From: Lepidurus packardi
Lineage: Eukaryota; Arthropoda; Branchiopoda; Notostraca; Triopsidae
Direction of reading: 5' to 3'
Assembly (NCBI GenBank): GCA_023053545.1
Contig: JAKZAN010000058.1
Coordinates: 124,001 to 188,000 of the forward strand
DNA length: 64,000 nucleotides
Positions 52,959-64,000 of this stretch are shown here, piece after piece. The notes below the pieces were generated by a model. That model made no database searches, was not told where the DNA came from, and was given only the letters and a program-made list of their open reading frames with translations. A program made the translations under genes and the position numbers. Each line of letters opens with the position of its first letter. Position 1 is the stretch's first letter.

Positions 52959-55729
52959 CCTTACGGACTGAATTAATTCCTTACGGACTGAATTAATTCC
53001 TTACGGACTGAATTAATACCTTACGGACTGAATAAAATCCTTACGGACTGAATTAATTCCTTACGGACTGAATTAATTCCTTACGGACTGAATTAATTCC
53101 TTACGGACTTAATTAATTCCTTACGTACTTAATTAATTCCTTACGGTATGAATTAATTCCGTACGGATTTTATTAACTACTTACGGACTGAATTAATTCC
53201 TTACGGACTTAATTAATTCCTTACGGAATGAATTATTTCCTTACGGACTGAATTAGTTCCTTACGGACTGAATTATTTCCTTACGGACTGAATTAATTCT
53301 TTAGGATTGATTGAATTCCTTTCTTACCGAATTAATTCCTTTCGGACTGAATTAATTCCTTACGGACTTAATTATTTCCTTACGGACTGAATTAATTCTT
53401 TAGGATTGATTGAATTCCTTTCTTACTGAATTAATTCCTTACGGACTGAATTAATTCCTTACGGACTTAATTAATTCCTTAATTAATTCCTTACGGACTG
53501 AATTAATTTCATACGGACTGAATTAATTCCTTACGGACTGAATTAATTCCTTACGGACTGAATTAATTCCTTACGGACTGAATTATTTCCTTACGGACTG
53601 AATTAATTCTTTAGTATTGATTGAATTCCTTTCTTACCGAATTAATTCCTTACGGACTGAATTAATTCCTTACGGACTGAATTAATTCCTTACGGACTGA
53701 ATTAATTCCTTACGGACTGAATTAATTCCTTACGGACTGAATTAATACCTTACGGACTGAATAAAATCCTTACGGACTGAATTAATTCCTTACGGACTGA
53801 ATTAATTCCTTACGGACTGAATTAATTCCTTACGGACTGAATTAATTCCTTACGGACTGAATTATATCCTTACTGACTGAATTATTTCCTTACGGACTGA
53901 ATTAATTCTTTAGGATTGATTGAATTCCTTTCTTACCGAATTAATTCCTTACGGACTGAATTAATTGCTTACGGACTGAATTAATTCCTTACGGACTTAA
54001 TTATTTCCTTACGGACTGAATTATTTCTTTAGGATTGATTGAATTCCTTTCTTACTGAATTAATTCCTTACGGACTGAATTAATTCTTTGCGGACTGAAT
54101 TAATTCATTACCGACATAATTAAATCCTTGCGGACTGAATTAATTCATTACCGACATAATTAAATCCTTACAGACTGAAATTATTCCTTATGGACTTAAC
54201 TAATTCCGTAAGGAATGAATTAATTAATTACGGACTGAAATAATTCCTTACGGACTGAATTAATTCCTTACGGACTGAATTAATTCCTTACGGACTGAAT
54301 TAATTAGTTACGGACTGAATTAATTCCTTACGGACTGTATTAATTCCTTTCTTACTGAATTAATTCCTTAAGGACTGAATTAATTCCTTAATTAATTCCT
54401 TACGGACTGAATTAATTCCATACGGACTGAATTAATTCATTACGGACTGAATTATTTCCTTACGGACTGAATTATTTCCTTACGGACTGAATTATTTCCT
54501 TACGGACTGAATTAATTCTTTAGGATTGATTGAATTCCTTTCTTACTGAATTAATTCCTTACGGACTGAATTAATTCCTTACGGACTTAATTAATTCCGT
54601 AAGGAATGAATTAATTAATTACGGACTGAAATAATTCCTTACGGAATGAATTAATTCCTTACGGACTTCATTAATTCCTTTCGGACTGAATTAATACCTT
54701 ACGGACTTAATTAATTCCTTACGGACTTAATTAATTCACTACGGACTGAATTAATACCTTACGGACTGAATTAAATCCTTACGGACAGAATTAATTCCTT
54801 ACGGACTGAATTAATTCCTTACGGACTTAATTATTTCCTTACGGACTGAATTAATTCTTTAGGATTGATTGAATTCCTTTCTTACTGAATTAATTCCTTA
54901 CGGACTGAATTAATTCCTTACGGACTGAATTAATTCCGTAAGGAATTAATTAATTAATTACGGACTGAAATAATTACTTACGGACTGAATTAATTCCTTA
55001 ATTAATTCCTTACGGACTGAATTAATTTCATACGGACTGAATTAATTCCTTACGGACTGAATTAATTCCTTACTGACTGAATTAATTCCTTACGGACTGA
55101 ATTAATTCCTTACGTACTTATGTAATTACTTACGGACTGAATTAATTCCTTACGGATTTAATTAATTCCTTAAGGACTGAATTAATTCCTTACGGACTGA
55201 ATTAATTCCTTACGGACTGAATTATTTCCTTATGGACTGAATTAATTCTTTAGGATTGATTGAATTCCTTTCTTACCGAATTAATTCCTTACGGACTGAA
55301 TTAATTCCTTACGGACTGAATTAATTCCTAACGGACTGAATTAATTCCTTACGGACTGAATTAATTCCTTACGGACTGAATTAATACCTTACGGACTGAA
55401 TTAAATCCTTACGGACTGAATTAATTCCTTACGGACTGAATTAATTCCTTACGGACTGAAATAATTCCTTACTGACTGAATTAATTCCTTACGGACTGAA
55501 TTAATTCCTTACGGACTGAATTAATTCCTTACGGACTTAATTAATTCCTTACGTACTTAATTAATTCCTTACGGTCTGAATTAATTGCGTACGGATTTTA
55601 TTAACTACTTACGGACTGAATTAATTCCTTACGGACTTAATTAATTCCTTACGGAATGAATTAATTCCTTACGGACTGAATTAATTCCTTACGGACTGAA
55701 TTATTTCCTTACGGACTGAATTAATTCTT

Positions 55730-58700
55730 TAGGATTGATTGAATTCCTTTCTTACCGAATTAATTCCTTTCGGACTGAATTAATTCCTTACGGACTTAAT
55801 TATTTCCTTACGGACTGAATTAATTCTTTAGGATTGATTGAATTCCTTTATTACTGAATTAATTCCTTACGGACTGAATTAATTCATTACCGACATAATT
55901 AAATCCTTGCAGAATGAAATTGTTCCTTATGGACTTAACTAATTCCGTAAGGAATGAATTAATTAATTACGGACTGAAATAATTCCTTACGGACTGAATT
56001 AATTCCTTACGGACTGAATTAATTCCTTACGGACTGAATTAATTCCTTACGGACTGTATTAATTCCTTTCTTACTGAATTAATTCCTTACGGACTGAATT
56101 AATTCCTTAATTAATTCCTTACGGACTGAATTAATTTCATACGGACTGAATTAATTCATTACGGACTTAATTAATCCAATACGTACTGAACTTATTCATT
56201 ACGGACTGAATTAATTCCTTACGGACTGAATTAATACGTTACGGACTGAATTAATACGTTACGGACTGAATTAATTCCTTACGGACAGAATTAATTCTTT
56301 ACGGACTGAATTAATTCCTTACGGACTTAATTAATTCCTCACGGACTGAATTAATTCCTTACGGACTGAATTAATTCCTTACGGACTGAATTATTTCCTT
56401 ACGGACTGAATTAATTCTTTAGGATTGATTGAATTCCTTTCTTACTGAATTAATTTCATACGGACTGAATTAACTCATTACGGACTTAATTAATCCATTA
56501 CGGACTGAATTAATTTCTTACGGACTGAATCAATTTCTTACGGACTGAATTAAATCCTTACGGACAGAATTAATTCCTTACGGACTGAATTAATTCCTTA
56601 CGCACTGAATTAATTCTTTACGGACTGAATTAATTCCTTACGGACTGAATCAATTCCTTAATAAATTCCTTACGGAATGAATTAATTTCATACGGACTGA
56701 ATTAATTCCTTACGTACTGAACTTATTCCTTACGGACTGAATTAATTCCTTACGGACTGAATTAATTTCTTACGGACTGAATTAATACCTTACGGACTGA
56801 ATTAATTCCTTACTGACTGAATTAATTCCTTACGGACTGAATTAATTCCTTACGGACTGAAATAATTCCTTACGGACTGAATTAATTCCTTACGGACTGA
56901 ATTAATTCTTCACGGTCTGAATTAATTCCGTACGGATTTTATTAATTACTTACGGACTGAATTAATTCTTTACGGACTGAATTAATACCTTACGGACTGA
57001 ATTAAATCCTTACGGACAGAAATAATTCCTTACGGACTGAATTAATTCCTTACTTAATTAATTAATTCCTTACGGACTGAATTAATTCCTTACGGACTGA
57101 ATTATTTCCTTACGGACTGAATTAATTCTTTAGGATTGATTGAATTCCTTTCTTATTGAATTAATTCCTTACGGACTGAATTAATTCCTTACGGACTGAA
57201 TTAATTCCTTACGGACTGAATTAATTCCTTACGGACTGAATTAATACCTTACGGCCTGAATTAAATCCTTACGGACTGAATTAATTCCTTACGGACTGAA
57301 TTATTTAATTATGGACTGAATTAATTCTTTAGGATTGATTGAATTCCTTTCTTACCGAATTAATTCCTTACGGACTGAATTAATTCCTTACGGACTGAAT
57401 TAATTCCTAACGGACTGAATTAATTCCTTAAGGACTGAATTAATACCTTACGGACTGAATTAAATCCTTACGGACTGAATTAATTCCTTACGGACTGAAT
57501 TAATTCCTTACGGACTGAAATAATTCCTTACTGACTGAATTAATTCCTTACGGACTGAATTAATTCCTTACGGACTGAATTAATTCCTTACGGACTTAAT
57601 TAATTCCTTACGTACTTAATTAATTCCTTACGGTCTGAATTAATTCCGTACGGATTTTATTAACTACTTACGGACTGAATTAATTCCTTACGGACATAAT
57701 TAATTCCTTACGGACTGAATTAATTCCTTACGGACTGAATTAATTCCTTACGGACTGAATTATTTCCTTACGGACTGAATTAATTCTTTAGGATTGATTG
57801 AATTCCTTTCTTACCGAATTAATTCCTTACGGACTGAATTAATTCCTTATGGACTGAATTAATTCCTTACGGACTTAATTAATTCCTTACGGACTGAATT
57901 AATTCTTTAGGATTGATTGAATTCCTTTCTTACTGAACTAATTCCTTACGGACTGAATTAATTCCTTACGGACTGAATTAATTCATTACCGACATAATTA
58001 AATCCTTACAGACTGAAATTATTCCTTATGGACTAAACTAATTCCGTAAGGAATGAATTAATTAATTACGGACTGAAATAATTCCTTACGGACTGAATTA
58101 ATTCCTTACGGACTGAATTAATTCCTTACGGACTGAATTAATTCCTTACGGACTGAATTAATTCCTTACGGACTGTATTAATTCCTTTCTTACTGAATTA
58201 ATTCCTTACGGACTGAATTAATTTCATACGGACTGAATTAATTCATTACGGACTTCATTAATCCAATACGTACTGAACTTATTCATTACGGACTGAATTA
58301 ATTCCTTACGGACTGAATTAATTCCTTACGGACTGAACTAATACCTAACGGACTGAATTAATTCCTTACGGACTGAATTAATTCCTTACGGACTTAATTA
58401 ATTCCTTACGTACTTAATTAATTCTTCACGGTCTGTATTAATTCCGTACGGATTTTATTAACTACTTACGGACTGAATTAATTCTTTACGGACTGAATTA
58501 ATACCTTACGGACTGAATTAAATCCTTACGGACAGAAATAATTCCTTACGGACTGAATTAATTCCTTACTTAATTAATTAATTCCTAACGGACTGAATTA
58601 ATTCCTTACGGACTGAATTAATTCCTTACGGACTGAATTATTTCCTTACGGACTGAATTAATTCTTTAGGATTGATTGAATTCCTTTCTTACTGAATTAA

Positions 58701-58980
58701 TTCCTTACGGACTGAATTAATTCCTTACGGACTGAATTAATTCCTTACGGACTGAATTAATTCCTTACGGACTGAATTAATACCTTACGGCCTGAATTAA
58801 ATCCTTACGGACTGAATTAATTCCTTACGGACTGAATTATTTCCTTATGGACTAAATTAATTCTTTAGGATTGATTGAATTCCTTTCTTACCGAATTAAT
58901 TCCTTACGGACTGAATTAATTCCTTACGGACTGAATTAATTCCTTACGGACTGAATTAATTCCTTACGGACTGAATTAAT
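55730..58980 (+). repeat. ~3.3-kb higher-order repeat, upstream related copy
   Basis: Related to the following unit: AACTCATTACGG at 56472 recurs at 59728, and GAATGAATTAATTTCAT at 56675 recurs at 59931, both at offset 3256. An inner ~1.08-kb duplication is suggested by TATGGACTAAACTAATTCCG near 58028 and 59105. It carries the TTACTTAATTAATTAATTCC marker (about 57050 and 58568). Confidence 0.6.
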
Positions 58981-61900
58981 TCTTTAGGATTGATTGAATT
59001 CCTTTCTTACTGAATTAATTCCTTACGGACTGAATTAATTCCTTACGGACTGAATTAATTCATTACCGACATAATTAAATCCTTACAGACTGAAATTATT
59101 CCTTATGGACTAAACTAATTCCGTAAGGAATGAATTAATTAATTACGGACTGAAATAATTCCTTACGGACTGAATTAATTCCTTACGGACTGAATTAATT
59201 CCTTACGGACTGAATTAATTCCTTACGGACTGAATTAATTCCTTACGGACTGTATTAATTCCTTTCTTACTGAATTAATTCCTTACGGACTGAATTAATT
59301 CCTTAATTAATTCCTTACGGACTGAATTAATTTCATACGGACTGAATTAATTCATTACGGACTTAATTAATCCAATACGTACTGAACTTATTCATTACGG
59401 ACTGAATTAATTCCTTACGGACTGAATTAATTCCTTTCGGACTGAACTAATACCTAACGGACTGAATTAATACCTTACGGACTGAATTAATTCCTTACGG
59501 ACTGAATTAATACGTTACGGACTGAATTAATTCCTTACGGACAGAATTAATTCTTTACGGACTGAATTAATTCCTTACGGACTTAATTAATTCCTCACGG
59601 ACTGAATTATTTCCTTACGGACTGAATTAATTCCTTACGGACTGAATTATTTCCTTACGGACTGAATTAATTCTTTAGGATTGATTGAATTCCTTTCTTA
59701 CTGAATTAATTTCATACGGACTGAATTAACTCATTACGGACTTAATTAATCCATTACGGACTGAATTAATTTCTTACGGACTGAATCAATTTCTTACGGA
59801 CTGAATTAAATCCTTACGGACAGAATTAATTCCTTACGGACTGAATTAATTCCTTACGCACTGAATTAATTCTTTACGGACTGAATTAATTCCTTACGGA
59901 CTGAATCAATTCCTTAATTAATTCCTTACGGAATGAATTAATTTCATACGGACTGAATTAATTCCTTACGTACTGAACTTATTCCTTACGGACTGAATTA
60001 ATTCCTTACGGACTGAATTAATTTCTTACGGACTGAATTAATACCTTACGGACTGAATTAATTCCTTACTGACTGAATTAATTCCTTACGGACTGAATTA
60101 ATTCCTTACTGACTGAATTAATTCCTTACGGACTGAATTAATTCCTTACGGACTTAATTAATTCCTTACGTACTTAATTAATTCTTCACGGTCTGAATTA
60201 ATTCCGTACGGATTTTATTAATTACTTACGGACTGAATTAATTCTTTACGGACTGAATTAATACCTTACGGACTGAATTAAATCCTTACGGACAGAAATA
60301 ATTCCTTACGGACTGAATTAATTAATTACTTAATTAATTAATTCCTTACGGACTGAATTAATTCCTTACGGACTGAATTAATTCCTTACGGACTGAATTA
60401 TTTCCTTACGGACTGAATTAATTCTTTAGGATTGATTGAATTCCTTTCTTACTGAATTAATTCCTTACGGACTGAATTAATTCCTTACGGACTTAATTAA
60501 TTCCGTAAGGAATGAATTAATTAATTACGGACTGAAATAATTCCTTACGGACTGAATTAATTACTTACGGACTGAATTAATTCCTTAATTAATTCCGTAC
60601 GGACTGAATTAATTTCATACGGACTGAATTAATTCCTTACGGATTTAATTAATTCCTTACGGACTGAATTAATTCCTTACGGACTGAATTAATTCATTAC
60701 GGACATAATAAATCCATTACGGACTGAATTAATTCCTTACGGACTGAATTAATTCCTTACGGACCGATTTAATACCTAACGGACTGAATTAATACCTTAC
60801 GGACTGAATTAAATCCTTACGGACAGAATTAAATCCTTACGGACTGAATTAATTCCTTACGGACTGAATTAATTCCTTACGGACTGAATTATTTCCTTAC
60901 GGACTTAATTAATTCCTTACGGACTTAATTAATTCCTTACGGACTGAATTAATACCTTACGGACTGAATTAAATCCTTACGGACTGAATTAATTCCTTAC
61001 GGACTGAATTAATTCCTTACGGACTGAAATAATTCCTAACTGACTGAATTAATTCCTTACGGACGGAATTAATTCCTTACGGACTGAATTAATTCCTTAC
61101 GGACTTAATTAATTCCTTACGGACTTAATTAATTCCTTACGTACTTAATTAATTCCTTACGGTCTGAATAAATTCCGTACGGATTTTATTAACTACTTAC
61201 GGACTGAATTAATTCCTTACGGACTTAATTAATTCACTACGGACTGAATTAATACCTTACGGACTGAATTAAATCCTTACGGACAGAATTAATTCCTTAC
61301 GGACTGAATTAATTCCTTACGGACTATTTATTCCTTTCTTACTGAATTAATTCCTTACGGACTGAATTAATTCCTTAATTAATTCCTTACGGACTGAATT
61401 AATTTCATACGGACTGAATTAATTCATTACGGACTTAGTTAATCCAGTACGTACTGAACTTATTCATTACGGACTGAATTAATTCCTTACGGACTGAATT
61501 AATTCCTTACGGACTGAACTAATACCTAACGGACTGAATTAATACCTTACGGACTGAATTAATTCCTTACGGACTGAATTAATACGTTACGGACTAAATT
61601 AATTCCTTACGGACTGAATCAATTTCTTACGGACTGAATTAAATCCTTACGGACTGAATTAATTTCTTACGGACTGAATTAATACCTTACGGACTGAATT
61701 AATTCCTTACTGACTGAATTAATTCCTTACGGACTGAATTAATTCCTTACTGACTGAATTAATTCCTTACGGACTGAATTAATTCCTTACGGACTTAATT
61801 AATTCCTTACGTACTTAATTAATTCTTCACGGTCTGAATTAATTCCGTACGGATTTTATTATTTACTTACGGACTGAATTAATTCTTTACGGACTGAATT

Positions 61901-64000
61901 AATACCTTACGGACTGAATTAAATCCTTTAGGACAGAAATAATTCCTTACGGACTGAATTAATTCCTTACTTAATTAATTAATTCCTTACGGACTGAATT
62001 AATTCCTTACGGACTGAATTAATTCTTTACGGACTGAATTAATTCCTTACGGACTGAATTAATACCTTACTTCCTGAATTAAATCCTTACGGACTGAATT
62101 AATTCCTTACGGACTGAATTATTTCCTTATGGACTGAATTAATTCTTTAGGATTGATTGAATTCCTTTCTTACCGATTTAATTCCTTACGGACTGAATTA
62201 ATTCCTTACGGACTGAATTAATTCCTTACGGACTGAATTAATTCCTTACGGACTGAATTAATACCTTACGGACTGAATTAAATCCTTACGGACTGAATTA
62301 ATTCCTTACGGACTTAATTATTTCCTTACGGACTGAATTAATTCTTTAGGATTGATTGAATTCCTTTCTTACTGAATTAATTCCTTACGGACTGAATTAA
62401 TTCCTTACGGACTGAATTAATTCATTACAGACATAATTAAATCCTTACAGACTGAAATTATTCCTTATGGACTTAACTAATTCCGTAAGGAATGAATTAA
62501 TTAATTACGGACTGAAATAATTCCTTACGGACTGAATTAATTCCTTACGGACTGAATTAATTCCTTACGGACTGAATTAATTCCTTACGGACTGAATTAG
62601 TTCCTTACGGACTGTATTAATTCCTTTCTTACTGAATTAATTCCTTACGGACTGAATTAATTCCTTAATTAATTCCTTACGGACTGAATTAATTTCATAC
62701 GGACTGAATTAATTCATTACGGACTTAATTAATCCAATACGTACTGAACTTATTTATTACGGACTGAATTAATTCCTTACGGACTGAATTAATTCCTTTC
62801 GGACTGAACTAATACCTAACGGACTGAATTTATACCTTACGGACTGAATTAATTCCTTACGGACTGAATTAATACGTTACGGACTGAATTAATTCCTTAC
62901 GGACAGAATTAATTCCTTACGGACAGAATTAATTCTTTACGGACTGAATTAATTCCTTACGGACTTAATTAATTCCTCACGGACTGAATTATTTCCTTAC
63001 GGACTGAATTAATTCCTTACGGACTGAATTATTTCCTTACGGACTGAATTAATTCTTTAGGATTGATTGAATTCCTTTCTTACTGAATTAATTTCATACG
63101 GACTGAATTAACTCATTACGGACTTAATTAATTTCTTACGGACTGAATCAATTTCTTACGGACTGAATTAAATCCTTACGGACAGAATTAATTCCTTACG
63201 GACTGAATTAATTCCTTACGCACTGAATTAATTCTTTACGGACTGAATTAATTCCTTACGGACTGAATCAATTCCTTAATTAATTCCTTACGGAATGAAT
63301 TAATTTCATACGGACTGAATTAATTCCTTACGTACTGAACTTATTCCTTACGGACTGAATTAATTCCTTACGGACTGAATTAATTTCTTACGGACTGAAT
63401 TAATACCTTACGGACTGAATTAATTCCTTACTGACTGAATTAATTCCTTACGGACTGAATTTCCTTACTGACTGAATTAATTCCTTACGGACTGAATTAA
63501 TTCCTTACGGACTTAATTAATTCCTTACGTACTTAATTAATTCTTCACGGTCTGAATTAATTCCGTACGGATTTTATTAATTACTTACGGACTGAATTAA
63601 TTCTTTACGGACTGAATTAATACCTTACGGACTGAATTAAATCCTTACGGACAGAAATAATTCCTTACGGACTGAATTAATTCCTTACTTAATTAATTAA
63701 TTCCTTACGGACTGAATTAATTCCTTACGGACTGAATTAATTCCTTACGGACTTAATTATTTCCTTACGGACTGAATTAATTCTTTAGGATTGATTGAAT
63801 TCCTTTCTTACTGAATTAATTCCTTACGGACTGAATTAATTCCTTACGGACTGAATTAATTCCTTACGGACTTAATTAATTCCGTAAGGAATGAATTAAT
63901 TAATTACGGACTGAAATAATTCCTTACGGACTGAATTAATTACTTACGGACTGAATTAATTCCTTAATTAATTCCGTACGGACTGAATTAATTTCATACG
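58965..64000 (+). repeat. ~3.36-kb tandem higher-order repeat
   Basis: First copy ~58965-62326 and second from ~62327 to past the window end. Offset 3362 is supported by TTCCTTATGG (59099 and 62461) and GAATGAATTAATTTC (59931 and 63293). AACTCATTACGG (59728 and 63110) is shifted 20 bp by a monomer loss/gain. The marker TTACTTAATTAATTAATTCC (about 60320, 61975, 63687) was seen only in the right arm. Confidence 0.7.

Larger units (their letters stand above)
52935..64000 (+). repeat. 20-bp satellite array, right arm
   Basis: Same monomer and orientation as the left arm, continuing past the window end. The first ~170 bp (52935-53105) match ~53663-53833. 53084-53682 repeats 48756-49354. 53.6-55.85 kb repeats 46.96-49.1 kb with monomer gains, including a local 40-bp doubling of the CCTTGCGG ... 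CCGACATAATT pair near 54087 and 54127. Truncated monomers occur at ~61321 (GGACTATTTATTCC) and ~63459 (GAATTTCC). No gene or other element is visible. Confidence 0.97.

Noticed and set aside
1-64000. Coding tandem-repeat protein in the satellite
   Set aside because: A 20-bp period shifts frame at each unit and TAA/TGA occur in every frame within one or two monomers.
1-64000. Assignment to a named species or sex-chromosome satellite
   Set aside because: I cannot tie the monomer to any named satellite from memory, and the LINE only supports an animal, probably invertebrate, source.

Overview
The window is almost entirely one AT-rich satellite. About 60.5 of 64 kb is a head-to-tail array of a 20-bp monomer, TTCCTTACGGACTGAATTAA on the + strand. 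A single 3.45-kb non-LTR retrotransposon (LINE) interrupts it at about 49.36-52.80 kb on the minus strand. The endonuclease/reverse transcriptase LINE with a zinc-knuckle ORF1 points to an animal nuclear genome, probably an invertebrate. The sequence does not identify the species; a flatworm is only a weak guess. I saw no host gene, rRNA, tRNA, telomere repeat or CRISPR array.

Left arm, 1-49.35 kb. All monomers run in the same direction. Sequence variants (point changes, 12- and 19-bp short monomers, a divergent 39-bp dimer carrying TTCTTTAGGATTGATTG) recur in fixed orders, so the array is a mosaic of higher-order repeats. Following these marker variants by eye shows segmental tandem duplications with many different periods: about 957, 1493, 3844, ~1050-1090, 1997, 1289, 5539, 684, 120, 829 and 378 bp. 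The largest is a near-identical pair of ~5.5-kb blocks (24.19-29.69 and 29.73-35.23 kb). The 829-bp unit occurs once near 37.7-38.6 kb and about 2.6 times at 42.7-44.9 kb.

Retrotransposon, 49.36-52.80 kb, minus strand. It is 5'-truncated inside ORF1, where three zinc knuckles remain. It carries an uninterrupted 942-codon endonuclease/reverse transcriptase frame, a very short 3' UTR with a perfect 16-bp palindrome, and a (TAA)n-type tail. The architecture is like CR1/L2 or Jockey LINEs without RNase H. ORF1 and ORF2 lie in the same frame, separated by one TGA and a 19-codon linker.

Junction and right arm, 52.80-64.0 kb. Directly behind the truncated 5' end lie 131 bp of satellite in inverted orientation. 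They match 47626-47756 (and about 54283-54413) exactly, reversed. The array then flips back to the forward orientation. Neighbouring copies of the same satellite block near 47.08 and 53.68 kb lack the insert and act as empty sites. The simplest reading is one insertion event in which a LINE and a nearby piece of inverted satellite were placed together. The right arm continues as satellite with its own markers and a ~3.3-kb higher-order repeat.
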